This document shows, one piece after another, positions 44,436 through 55,000 of a DNA stretch of 64,000 nucleotides. Position 1 is the stretch's first letter; each line of letters starts with the position of its first letter. Location: contig NZ_CP012670.1 of assembly GCF_004135735.1 (NCBI RefSeq), positions 2,170,001 to 2,234,000 on the forward strand, written 5' to 3'. The translations under genes and the position numbers were made by a program. The notes under the pieces were generated by a model. That model was given only the letters and a program-made list of their open reading frames with translations. It was not told the origin of the DNA and did no database searches. The DNA is from Sorangium cellulosum. Lineage in GTDB: Bacteria > Myxococcota_A > Polyangia > Polyangiales > Polyangiaceae.

Positions 44436-45170
44436 TCACATCGGCTCTTGAAGGTCCTTGTAGCTCGGCAGCGCGCCGAAGTTGAACCCGAGGCCGAAGT
44501 TGTAGACGAGCCCCGACCCCTCGAGGCTCTTCATCATCGTGATCTCGGGGTGGATGGCGAAGCCCTCGGAGACCCGGAACTGGAGGCCGAGGCCGCCCCG
44601 GACGAGGAGGCCGTCCGCGGTCGCCGCGCTGTCCTCGTCCTCGGTCGAGAACTCGCCCGAGACGAGGCCGTAGGTGACGCCGGGGGTCACGACGATCGAG
44701 AACCAGTCGGTGGGGTTCACGCCCAGCATCAGCGGCGCGTGCAGGTAAAGGACGTGCACGGAGCTCTCGCCGCTCGTCACGTAGAAGTACTGCGCGCCGG
44801 GGTCGACGGCGAGATCGAACACGCCGCGGACCGGGTTCACCTTGAGGTCGAAGCCCATCGAGCTGAGGTTGTGGACGTGGGCGCCGATGTCGAGCATGTC
44901 CGTCAAGCCGGCCCGGAGCTGGTACGACGGCAGCGTCGGCAAGAATCCGCTCGTCGTCCGTGTCTCCGTGACGGCGCCGGTCTCCGGGTCGACCGCGGCC
45001 GCCGTCTCCCCGATATACCCGAAGCTCTCCAGCGACACCGAGTGGGAGATCTTGCCTGGCTCGACGGTGCGCGGGGTCTGATAGGAGTTCGGGTTGGGGC
45101 ACCCGAGGAGCAGGGAGCCGAGGACCACGACCGTCGGCAGCGGCAGCAAGCGAGCAAATGATTTGCGCAT
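44436..45170 (-). CDS. Outer-membrane-type lipoprotein, hypothetical
   Basis: A 244-residue protein with signal peptide and lipobox LLLGC (Cys at residue 24). The mature part is made of alternating hydrophobic strands with aromatic ends (for example YQLRAGLTDMLDIGAHVHNL, FDLAVDPGAQYFYV and GLGLQFRVSEGFAIHPEITM) and ends YNFGLGFNFGALPSY, like a small outer-membrane beta-barrel or porin-like fold. No catalytic residues. Start ATG at 45170. It lies downstream of the retron RT gene on the same strand with a 90-base gap, but its envelope character makes it an unlikely part of that system. Confidence 0.8.
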   Translation of the reverse strand: MRKSFARLLPLPTVVVLGSLLLGCPNPNSYQTPRTVEPGKISHSVSLESFGYIGETAAAVDPETGAVTETRTTSGFLPTLPSYQLRAGLTDMLDIGAHVHNLSSMGFDLKVNPVRGVFDLAVDPGAQYFYVTSGESSVHVLYLHAPLMLGVNPTDWFSIVVTPGVTYGLVSGEFSTEDEDSAATADGLLVRGGLGLQFRVSEGFAIHPEITMMKSLEGSGLVYNFGLGFNFGALPSYKDLQEPM

Positions 45171-45260
45171 GGCCGACCATGCTATCGAGCCGCCATCATC
45201 GATGTCCAGACATCCTCTCGACGAAGCAGCTTTGCGGCAGCGCGCCTCCGCGCAGCGGGG

Positions 45261-46742
45261 CTACCGCCCGGACTCGCCCGCTGGCGCCCCGGGGCTCCGC
45301 TCGAGCGCCTCGAGCCGATCGAGGAACGCTCTCCCCCTCACCGGGTCCGTCATGTACACGAACGCGGCGAGCCCCTTGAGCTGCGCCAGCGTCTCGCCCT
45401 TTCCGGGCCTCCCGAGCTCCCGGTTGCGGATCGCCGCGCGGAGCGCGCGCACCCGCTCGCGCGGGACGCGCGCCGCCGGGACACCGTCGCTCGCCCCATT
45501 GACGACGAGGCCTGTCACCTTCTGCCGGCTGCCCCTCCGCATCACCACGGTCTTGCCCGGGTGCAGCCGGAACCCCTCGGCGCCGAGGATCTCCCGGAGG
45601 CCCCGGAGCAGCGCGCCGACCGGCGCGCGCGGGCGCGGGGCGCCGCGCGCGCCGGCCGGGCGGAGCGCGTCGGAGAGAGGCGGGGGGCGCCAGGAGAGCG
45701 TGAGATCGTCCGCGTAGCGCGTGTAGCGGAAACCCAGCTTGCGGGCGAGCCCGGACACGCGCCGATCGAGGCGCAGGCAGATCGCGTTCGTGATCGCCGG
45801 CGAGGTGGGCGCGCCCTGCGGGAGCGCGCGCGGGCCCGTGGCGACGTGGAGCGTCTGGCCACGGAACCGGACGACCTCGCGCGGCGCCTCCGTCGCGAGG
45901 AGCGAGACGAGCGTCGCCGGCCCCTCGGCCATGCCCGCCTTGCGGAGCAGCCCGCGCACGCGCCGCCACGTGATCGTCGGGAAGAAGTCCTTGATGTCCA
46001 CCTTGACGACGGTGTCGGCGCCCGCGTGCGCGGCGGCGTTCGTCACGATGGAGCGGCCCGCCAAGAAGCCGTGCGCCGCGGCGTGGACCGGGAGCCTCTC
46101 GAGCAGGTTCCGGAGCGCCCAGCGCTGCGCGCGCTTCAGATCCCGCTTCGGCGACGAGATCGTGCGCGAGCTGCCGTCGCGCTTCGGGATGAGCCACCGC
46201 CGGTAATGGGTGCCCGTGTCGACCTCACGGTGGTAGGCGAGCCAGCGGAGGCGCGAGATCGTGAGCCCGAGCGCGCCCGCGAGCTCGCCCGCGCCGGGCA
46301 GGTCGGGGAGGCCGTGCGCCCGCGCGCGCTCGCGCTGGCCGGGGACGTCGAGCCTGTCCGGCCCGGCGCGGTCCCGCCAGTGCACGCCCGCGCCGAGGTG
46401 GTTCACGTGCGCGGCGAGGTAGGCCTCCCAGGCGAGGCGGCGCAGGGCGCGGCGCTCCCTGGCCTCGACCTTCTTGCGCTCCTTGTACTGGGCGCGCTCC
46501 CGGTCCGACATCGCCCCGGGATCGCCGGTCGCGAGGGCGCCGCGGGCCACGAGCTCCGCGTGCACCCACGCGTCGATCCCGCCCGCCTCGGCGATCGCCT
46601 TCCAGCGGGCGAGGCGCTCCTCGAGCGCGGCGCGGCGCGCCTCCGCGCCGCCGCGATCGCCCCCGCGGGCGGCGGGCGGTGTCGTGATGGGGAGGACGAC
46701 GGGGGCTCGGGCCTGAACGGTCGCGTCGATCTTCGCGGTCAT
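45261..46742 (-). CDS. Retron reverse transcriptase with long N-terminal extension
   Basis: A 493-residue RT. Residues 1-160 are an extension typical of myxobacterial retron RTs, helical and basic. Landmarks: the retron NAxxH motif as NAAAH (235-239), VKVDIKDFFPTI with the first catalytic Asp (249), GAPTSPAITNAI, the catalytic YADD (343-346) and the retron VTG motif (409-411) in the region that recognises msr RNA. It primes from the 2'-OH of a G in its own RNA to make msDNA. The RNA gene lies directly upstream at 46841-47117, 98 bases from the RT start, in the order RNA-RT normal for retrons. Confidence 0.93.
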   Translation of the reverse strand: MTAKIDATVQARAPVVLPITTPPAARGGDRGGAEARRAALEERLARWKAIAEAGGIDAWVHAELVARGALATGDPGAMSDRERAQYKERKKVEARERRALRRLAWEAYLAAHVNHLGAGVHWRDRAGPDRLDVPGQRERARAHGLPDLPGAGELAGALGLTISRLRWLAYHREVDTGTHYRRWLIPKRDGSSRTISSPKRDLKRAQRWALRNLLERLPVHAAAHGFLAGRSIVTNAAAHAGADTVVKVDIKDFFPTITWRRVRGLLRKAGMAEGPATLVSLLATEAPREVVRFRGQTLHVATGPRALPQGAPTSPAITNAICLRLDRRVSGLARKLGFRYTRYADDLTLSWRPPPLSDALRPAGARGAPRPRAPVGALLRGLREILGAEGFRLHPGKTVVMRRGSRQKVTGLVVNGASDGVPAARVPRERVRALRAAIRNRELGRPGKGETLAQLKGLAAFVYMTDPVRGRAFLDRLEALERSPGAPAGESGR

Positions 46743-46840
46743 CTCTCGATGGAAGCGTGGGTGGGGATCACGACGGTGGGGTCCGGTCCTCCGGTCAATC
46801 GTGACCGGCGCACCGGCCGCTGGTCAGCGGATCGCGGTCT

Positions 46841-47117
46841 CATGTCGCCAAGAGAGGCTCCGAGCGCATCACCTTCTTCCCTTGGGGCACGGTAGCCTCA
46901 CCGGTTCTCCGGCTAGACCGGCTCTACGGCGCCGGGAGAAACGGCGGTTGCGAGGTTGTCTCAGCTCTCCCGGCGCCGTAGAGCCGGTCTAGCCGAAGAG
47001 AACCAAGAACAGGCTACCTTGCGGAGAGTGACTGGCGGTTCCTCCAGAGCGGCGCGACGCCGCTCCTGCGCTCGAGGCGCGGAGGCTGGTGCGTTCAGAG
47101 CCTCTCCTGGCGACATG
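46841..47117 (-). ncRNA. Retron msr-msd RNA gene
   Basis: Three nested features define it. The outer a1/a2 pair: 47117-47098 and 46860-46841, 20 nt complementary with one mismatch (CATGTCGCCA, R, GAGAGGCTC). Inside, on the msr side, a perfect 8-bp hairpin with 3-nt loop at 47047-47065. On the msd side, a very long stem: a perfect 30-bp inverted repeat (46910-46939 with 46966-46995, 26-nt loop), extended by GGTTCTC/GAGAACC and GGTAGCCT/AGGCTACC to 46891-47018. This is the template for a long hairpin msDNA of roughly 130 nt or more. The RT gene follows at 46742 and the SWIM gene ends 34 bases before it. Confidence 0.92.
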
Positions 47118-47151
47118 ACCTGAATCTGCCTCTTGACCTCCCTCTCCCCGG

Positions 47152-49029
47152 TCACGCGGAGGACGCGTCCGCGTCGACGTAGCCTGATGATGTTAACGCA
47201 TCCAGGCGCTTGAAATACGCGTCGCGCGCCTCGGCGTCCGTGTCAAACCAAATGCGCTGGTGGCGAGGCGCCTCGGCGCGCGCGCCCCACGCGAGGTGGA
47301 CGACCCGGTCGTCCAGCGAGACACGATAGACCACCTCCGCGCCCGAGGCCTCGCGGCGCACGTAGGTGCGGGTCTCGGCGCGGATCAGCGCCCGGCCCTC
47401 GGCGGTCTGCCGCAGGGCGTCCTGCTCGGCGCGCGCGCGGGCGTGCGCGACGCGGAGCGCGATCAGGTGCTCGCACGGCCCCTCTCGAAGGCCGCTCCGG
47501 CGGAACGTGGGGCAGCTGCACCACGCGTCCGACACGCGGCCCTCGAGATCCACCGTGAAGCGGGGCGAGAACCCGCGGTGCGCCTCCCGGTCCACGACCT
47601 CGCCGTGGAGCTCGGCGCCCTCGCCGGCGATCTCGTGCACCTTGGTCAGCCTCACCGCGCCGGGCGCGTCGAGCAGGCGGTGCGCCGCGGCCTCCCGGGG
47701 CGAGCCGTGGCGGATCTCGCGCTCGTCGACCGGCTCGGCGAACAGCTCGCGCGGGCGGTAGACGCGGCGCGCGACGTCGTAGAGCACCCGGCCGCGCAGG
47801 CACTCGAGCTGCAGCGCCGCGCGGGCGTCCTCGGCGCGCTCGCCCGCCGAGAGGACGGCGAGCGGGAGCGGCCCCCGCGCGCGCAGGAGGGCGAGCTGTC
47901 GCGCCGCGAGCGCGTCGAGGGCCGCGCGCGCGCCGCCGCCGCGCTCGTCGCGCGGCGTCAGTACGTCGAACGAGGCGGCGCTGGCCCAGCGGCTGTCGGT
48001 CCAGCCCGTGAGCGCGACGGTCAGCGTCGCGCGGCCGAGATCGAGCACCCAGAAGACCGGCAGCCCCGGGCCCCTGAGCTCGGCGCGCGCGCGCTTCACG
48101 TGCGGCAAGAGCCGCGCGAGCGCGAGCAGCCGCTGCCGGCCGAAGGTCCTGACGACGCGCGGCGGCCCCTCGTACGGCGGGCCGTGGCCCTCGAGGAGGA
48201 TCTCCCACGGCTCCAGGACGAGGCGCGGCGGCTGGCCGGGCACGAGCTCGAAGCGCAGGCCGCGGGGCGGCTTCCTCGCCTTGCGCGTGCGGAGCACGAA
48301 GAGCGCGTTGTAGAGGTCGATCGGGGAGAGCTCGCACGAGGCGGCCGGGAGCGTCGCCGCCGACTGCACCTGGAGGAAGCCGCGGAGCCAGGTCGCCGGG
48401 ACCTCGAGCGCGCGCTCGATCGGCGCCGCCGCGCCGCCGTCGCCGGCCGCGCCGGCGTCGAGCTCCACCTTCGTGTAGACGCGCAGGCGGTCGATCTGCT
48501 CGACGACGCGCGGCGAGAGGTCGACGAAGGCGGTGCCGTGGGCCGCCTCGCGATCCGCGAAGAGGTCGCTGGAGAAGGCGAGGCGGGCGTAGGCGCTCTC
48601 GTCCCGCGAGAAGACCTCGATCGAGACCTCGTCCGGGTGCACCGTGAGCACCGGATCGAGCGCTCCGGACGACCTCGACGCCGCGGGGGCGCCGGCGCCC
48701 TGATCCGCGGCGTCGTCGCCGAAGGCGCTCTCCAGGAACGCCTTCTGCGCCTCCCAGATGGCCGCGTTCGCGCGCTTGCCCTTCTTCATCAGGTAGGCGA
48801 GGTACGCGGTCCGGTCCCTGCCCTTGTACCGGAGGTCGCTCTCCAGGAGGGCCGAGAGCGCGGCCACGGCGTCGCGGAAGAGCGCCGCGTCGCGGAGGAC
48901 GCCGCGCACGCCGACCGGGCCGCGGCCGCCGTCGAGGGAGAGGCGCACGCGCGCGTGGAGCGGGGAGGCGGCGAGCTCGCTCGGCGCGGCGTACCGGAGG
49001 TGGATCGGGCGTGCGAGGGCCGCGGTCAT
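47152..49029 (-). CDS. SWIM zinc-finger protein
   Basis: A 625-residue protein. The SWIM motif C-x-C-x(n)-C-x-H is seen as DAWCSCPTF and, 12 residues on, GPCEHLIALR (about residues 503-520), a DNA- or protein-binding zinc site. The N-terminal 480 residues are of no recognised family, with beta-rich stretches (VFWVLDLGRATLTVALTG). The region before the SWIM motif (APGAVRLTKVHEIAGEGAEL) and after it (AWGARAEAPRHQRIWFDTDA) look like small domains. The ATG overlaps the stop of the giant WD40-HEAT gene (ATGA at 49026-49029). It ends 34 bases before the retron RNA, so it is the nearest protein gene upstream of the retron. Confidence 0.88.
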   Translation of the reverse strand: MTAALARPIHLRYAAPSELAASPLHARVRLSLDGGRGPVGVRGVLRDAALFRDAVAALSALLESDLRYKGRDRTAYLAYLMKKGKRANAAIWEAQKAFLESAFGDDAADQGAGAPAASRSSGALDPVLTVHPDEVSIEVFSRDESAYARLAFSSDLFADREAAHGTAFVDLSPRVVEQIDRLRVYTKVELDAGAAGDGGAAAPIERALEVPATWLRGFLQVQSAATLPAASCELSPIDLYNALFVLRTRKARKPPRGLRFELVPGQPPRLVLEPWEILLEGHGPPYEGPPRVVRTFGRQRLLALARLLPHVKRARAELRGPGLPVFWVLDLGRATLTVALTGWTDSRWASAASFDVLTPRDERGGGARAALDALAARQLALLRARGPLPLAVLSAGERAEDARAALQLECLRGRVLYDVARRVYRPRELFAEPVDEREIRHGSPREAAAHRLLDAPGAVRLTKVHEIAGEGAELHGEVVDREAHRGFSPRFTVDLEGRVSDAWCSCPTFRRSGLREGPCEHLIALRVAHARARAEQDALRQTAEGRALIRAETRTYVRREASGAEVVYRVSLDDRVVHLAWGARAEAPRHQRIWFDTDAEARDAYFKRLDALTSSGYVDADASSA

Positions 49030-52000
49030 GCGTTGACTCCGTCGGGGGGCTCGGGGAGCGCGGGGGCGCGCCCGCCGCGCGCGCGATCACGCGCCGCCCT
49101 GCGCTGCGCGCGGCGGTACGCCCGGTACGCCGCCTTGCGGACGGCGAGGTCGGCGGCCTTCTTGTCGAACGCGAGCGCGGCCAGCGCCTCGAGCGCGCGC
49201 TCGCCGCCGGCGCGGCCGAGCGCCGCGATGGCGTCGAGGCGCGCCGTCGCGTCGGGGCGCGCCGCGGCGTCGCCCTCGCCCCGCGCGAGCGAGATCAACG
49301 GGGCGATCGCGCCGCGGGCGAGCATCGACGGCAGCGCGACGCGCCGGCCCGGCGCGCTCCGGGCGAGCGCCGCGAGCGACTCGGGCGAGGCGGCGCGCGC
49401 GGTCGCCTCGACGGCGACGGGATCGAGCGGCCGCACCGCCGCCGCGGCGGCCACGGAGGCGTCCGGCGCGAGCGCGGCGAGGGCGGCCGCGGCCGCGGCC
49501 CGGACGCCGGCGTCCGTGTCCACGAGGGCGGCCGAGAGCGCCGCGAGGCTGTCCGCGGGCGGCTCGCCGCCCAGGGCCTCGAGCGCGCCGAGCGCGCGCG
49601 CGGCCTCGCGGCGGATCTCGCCCGGCGCGCCGCCGTCCGCGAGCAGCGCGCGGAGCGCCGGCGCCATCGGGGCCGCGCCGGCGCGCGCCGAGGCCCAGAG
49701 GAGCTCGCGCCACGCCGCGGCTTCCGCGTCGCGCTGCTCGCCGTGCGCGGCCGCCCAGCGCTCCGCGGTGCGCTGGGCCGCGGAGGCCAGCGCCCCGGCG
49801 AGGGCCTCGCGATCGCCGCCCGCGACCGCGCCGGCCGCGATGAGCCGCGCGGCCTCCTGCCGCGCCGGGGCGCGATCGTCCGCGAGCATGCGCAGGAGCG
49901 CGGCGGCGGGCAGCGCCCCGCGGCGGAGCAGCCCCATCGCGAGGCGCTGGCGGAGATCCTCGTCCTGGAGCGAGGCGAGCCGCGGCAGGAGCTCCGCCGG
50001 GTCGGCCTCCGCGGCGAGGTAGCTCGCCGCCGGGCTGGCGACGTCGTCGTGCTCGCTCCCGACCGCGAGGAGCTCGACGCGGGTCCGCTCGCCCGGGAAG
50101 AGCTTCTCCAGCGCCTTGCGCGCGGCCTTGCGGACCTCGGCGCTCGACGCGTCGAGCGCGCGGGCGAGCGCGGGCTCGGCCGCGGCGTCGCCGAGCAGGC
50201 CGAGCTCGTTCACGGCGACGACGCGGAGCCGATCGGGCGTGTCGCCGGCGCGCACGAGCTCCTCGAGCAGCACGCGGGCGCGCTCGCCGCCGAGCCAGCG
50301 CGCGCCCCGCGCGGCCGCCTCGCGGAGCTCGAGCGCGTCCGCGCGGAGCGCCTGCTCGACGCGCTCCGCGGCGCGCCGGCGGAGCTCGGCGCTCTCGAGC
50401 TTCGGGGCGATGCGGCCGAGCGCCTCGGTGGCGGCGGCTTGCATGCCGAGCTCGACGGGAGCTTCTTTGGTGCCGCCGGCGGCCACCGCCTCGAGCTCCT
50501 CCAGCGCGCGGGCGTCGCCGAGCGTGCCGAGCGCGAGCAGCGCCCGCTCCCGCTCCCCGGGCTCGCCCGCGCGCGCGATGAGCAAGAGCGGCCGGAGCGC
50601 CGCCGCGAGCCCCCGCTCGGCCACGCCCTCCGCGGCCGGCAGCAGGAGCTCGCGCGTGCCCGCCCGCACCACCGCCTCGAGCGGGCCGGGGGGCGCGCCC
50701 TTGTCCTTCACGCGCCGCGCGTACGACGTCACGGCCGCGACGCGCGTGGGGAGATCGCGGTCGGAGAAGAGCGCGGTGAGCAGATCGTCCTGCGCCGGGT
50801 CGTCGCCGAGATCGAGCTCGCGCGCCGCGGCGAGGCGGAGCGCCGGATCCTTCGCGCGCGCGGCCGCGGCGAGGAACCCGAGCGCGCGCGCCGCGTCGCG
50901 CTCCTCGCGCGCGCGCCCCCGGTCGACGATCTCGAGGCAGGCCTTGAACGCGGCGCTCCGGACCTCGGCGGCGTCGTCGTCGAAGCGCGCCGCGAGGGCG
51001 CCCGTCGCCTCCGGGTTCCGCGTGCCGCCGAGGGCGCGCGCCAGCGCGGCGCGATCGGCCGGCGCGGCGGCCTCTTCCATGCGCGCGGCGAGGGCCCGCG
51101 CCGCCGCGCCGCTCGCGAGCGCGACGAGCGCGTCGCGGGCGCGCGCCGTCGCCGCGGGCGCGTCGGCGCGCAGGAACGCCGCGAGCACGTCGACGGCGCG
51201 GTCGTCGCGGCGGCGGGCGAGGAGCTCCGCCGCGCGGAGGCGGAGGTCGTCGTGGTCGCTCTCCATCGCGCGGCAGAGGGCCGGCACGATGCGGGGATCG
51301 CTCGACGACGCGAGGCGCTCGAGCACGCCGAGGCGCAGGTCGGCGTGCTCGCTGCCGAGCGCCGCGAAGAGCGGTTCGAGGCTGCCCTTCGGGCAGAGCC
51401 GCGAGAGCAGCTCGAACGCGTGGCGGCGCACGTCGGGCAGCGGGGAGCTCAGCGCGCGGACGATCTCGGGGCGGGCATCGTCGCCGCGCGCCGCGATCTC
51501 GTCGAGCGCGGCCCGCGCCACGTCGGCCGACGCCGACGCGAGCGCGAGCGCGAGCGGCTCGCCGGCGCCCGCGGGGAAGAGCGCCTTGAGCCCCGCGAAG
51601 GCCGCCCTGCGGACGAGGTGGTGCGGGTCGTCGAGCGCGCGGACGAGCGGCGGGATCGCCGCCGCGGCGCTGACGTGCCCCGTGGCGCAGGCGTCGACGA
51701 TCCGGTCGATGGCGTCGCGGCGGGTGCGGTGCGCCTCGTCGTCGCCCGGCGAGACCTGCCGGAGCAGGCCCATGTACGCGCCGAACGCGAGCCACCGGAG
51801 CCGCCGCTGCTCGCCCTCCGGGACCGCGCCGCCGCTCGGCTCGCCGCCCGCCCTCTCCCCGGCCTGCGCGAACAGGCGGCGGAGCCACCCCTTCGCGGGC
51901 GCGGTGTCGGTCTCCGCCGCGGCGCGCGGGGTCGTGTCCGCCACGATGGGGGCGCCGAGCGGGCGCAGCGCCGCCACGCGCTTCGCCTCGCGGAAGTACT

Positions 52001-55000
52001 CGACCGGCTTGCGCCGGAGGCGGAGCACCTGCGCGGCCGCGTAGCGCTGCTCGGGGTTGTCGCCCGCGAGCGCCTCCGCGAGGCCGACCAGGATCCGGCC
52101 GCGCGCGATCTCGGGCGGCCACTCCTTCATGGCCGCCGCCGGCTCGCCCTCGGGCGCGCGCTCGCGGTCCGCGTCCGGCGCCGCCGCGGCGTCCGGGCGA
52201 GGGGGCGTCAGCACCTCGATGAGGTGGGCGAGGTACGCCTCCGGATCGGCGCGCAGCTCCAGCGCGCGCGCCGCGGCGAAGCGCACGTCGGCGCGCTGCG
52301 ATGAGAGCGCGCTGGCCAGGAGGTCCGGCGGATCGCCGCGGCGGAAGGCCCGGAGGTCGCGCGCGAGCACGATCGCGAAGACGAGCTCCTGGACCTCGCG
52401 CGAGCTGTCCTCGAGGCCCTGCAGCATGCCCCCGTAGCCCTCGGGGCCGAGCGCCGCGAACGACATGATCGTGGCGACGCGGATGGGCGGGTGCTCGTGG
52501 CGCAGCGTGCCCGTGAGCACCGGCAGCGCGCGGACGTCGCCGAGCCGCGCGAGCCCGTCGGCGGCCCAGGATCGCACCGCGATGTCGGCGTGCCCCATCG
52601 CGTCGAGCAGGTAGCCCTCCTCCCCGCGGCGGGCGGCCATCGCGAGCCCGCGCGCGGCCTGCTCGCGCACGTCGGGGTAGTCGTCCTTGAGCAGCTCGGT
52701 GGCGAAGTACTTCACGAGGCGCGGCGCGCCGAGCGTCGCCAGCGCGGTGGCCGCGCGGGCGCGGAGCGGGCCCAGGATCTGGATGGGCAGCTCCTTGGAG
52801 GGGACCGCGAACGCGGATCCCCGACCCACGTCCAAGAGGAGCTTGTCGGCGAGCAGCGCCCGCATCGGGTTGACGAGGTGCTCATCGCGCCGCGCGGCGC
52901 AGAGCTCGGCGGCGCGGACCCTGAGGTCGAGGTGGCTCGACTGGAGGCCGATGTGGAGCGGGCCCGCGTCGCCGGGCAGGAGCCTGTCGAGCGCCTCGAT
53001 CGCGGCGATACGCGGCCCGGCGTGGTCGTCCTCGAGCAGGCGGACGAGGGGGCTGCGCACCTCGTCGCTCGCCGCCGCGTGGGCGGCCCCGCGCGCGCCG
53101 CTCTCGCGGACCGACGGGTGAACCGACGCCATCGCGGCGAGGTGGGGCGCCGCGGCGGCCTTGCCGAGGCGCTTCACGACCGCGTCGTACGCGGCCTGGG
53201 CGACGCCTGCGTCGCGGTCGCCGATCGCCGCGTGCAGCCGCTCCGCGGCCCACGCCTGCTCGCCGTGCGCCTTGAGCTCCTCGACGGCGCGGAGGCGCAG
53301 GTCGGGGAAGCGCGCGCGCAGCGCGCGGTCGAGCGCCTTCTGCGGGTCGGCGGCGTGCCACGACCAGAGCGTCCGGAACGCCTCGCCGCGGACCCTCTGC
53401 GACTCGTCCTCGATGGCGTCGGCGAGCAGCGCCTCGGCCTCGGGGGGCCGGGGGCCCTTGCCTTCGCCCGCGAGCTTCACCAGGAGCTCGAGCCCGCGGA
53501 CGCGGATGTCCTCCTGCGACGAGCGGAGCGACGCCTCGGCCACGGCGAGGGGGGTCGACGGCGCGAGCCGCGCGTACGCGTCGAGCGCCGCGGCGCGCAC
53601 CGACGCGTCCGCGTCGTCGAGCATCCAGACGAGCCGCTTCTCGGCGCGGGCGTCCCGGAGCTCGGCGAGCGCGGTCGCCGCCTGCCGGCGGAGCGACGGA
53701 TCCTGCTCGCGCGTGAGCTGCAGCAGCGCGCCGAGGGCGCGCGGATCGCCGAGCTGGGCGAGCCCGCGCGCGCCGCGCACCGCCGTGTCCGGCGTGCGGC
53801 ACGCCATCGCGGTGAGCAGCGGCTCGAGGTCGGCCTCGGTGGGCTCGGCCCCCGGGCTCCCCACGCCGGGGATCTCCGCGCGCGCGGCCTTCTGGGCGGC
53901 GGCCTCGTCGGTCGCCCTGGCCCCCTCCTTCGCGTCCTGCGCGGGCCGGTCGTCGCCCCCGGCGCGGGCGCGGCGCAGCACCTCGGCGGCGCGCCGCGCG
54001 ATGTCCAGCGCCGCGCGGCCGAGGTCCTCGTCGCGCGCCTCGAGCGCGTGGGCCAGCGGCCGCCGCTCCAGCACCTTCGCCGCGAACGCGATGCGGCGCA
54101 CCTCGGGGTCGTCGTCGTCGAGCGCGCGCGCCGCGACCTGCGCGAACCCGGGCGCCGAGAGCCAGCCGGAGAGCGCGGCCCGCACGAGCGCCTCGGCCCG
54201 GAGGTCGGCCGGGCCGCGCTCGAAGGCGGCGCGGAGCGGATCCGGGCTGCCCGGACGGAGCTCCTCCAGCGCATCGAGGGCGGTGAGCCGCACCGACGCG
54301 TCGCGGGCGGAGAGCCTGCCTTCGATGAGCCCCGGGACGAGCGGCGAGCTGCCGCGCAGCTTCACGAGCTCGACGAGCGCCCGGCGCTGCACGTCCGCGG
54401 CGCGGGCCTCGAGCCCCGCCCGGAGCGGCGCGAGCGGCGCGTCGTGGTCGATCGCGCGGAGCGCCTCGAGGGCGGCGGCGCGGACGGTCGCGTGCTCGTC
54501 GTCGAGCGCCTCGCGGAGCTTCGCGCGCGCCCCGCGGCGCCCGTTCGCCCCGAGCTCGCGGGCGGCGAACGCGCGCACCTCGGCGTCGGGGTCGGACCGG
54601 AGCGCGCGCAGCGCCGTCTCGAGCGCCTCGGGCTCATCGAGCGACGCGAGCGTCTTGACGGCGCCCTCGCGGGCCGGCCGCGCTCCGGAGAGCGCCTGGG
54701 CCAGGACATCGAAGCCGTGCGCGAGCTCGACCGCGCCGTCGGCCGGGGCGCCGGACGCATCGATCGGGAAGCGCCAGACGGTGCGCCGGTCTCCCGCGGC
54801 GAAGACGAGGCCGAGCCCGTCCTGCGGATCGGGCGCGCCGCGGCCGGCCTGCGGCCGCGCCCCCTTGCGGCCGGGGCCGCCCCGGGATGCGGGCGCGAAC
54901 GCGAGCGCGTGGAGCGGCGCTGCGCCCGTCTCCAGCGTGCGCGGCTTGCGCCGGTCCTCGAGCCGGTGGATGCGGATCGCGCCGTCTTCGCCCGCGGACA

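Noticed and set aside
49011..52304. 1097-codon plus-strand open frame antisense to the giant WD40-HEAT gene
   Set aside because: Arg/Ala/Glu-rich shadow produced by codon bias of the minus-strand gene; the same holds for 52491-56399.
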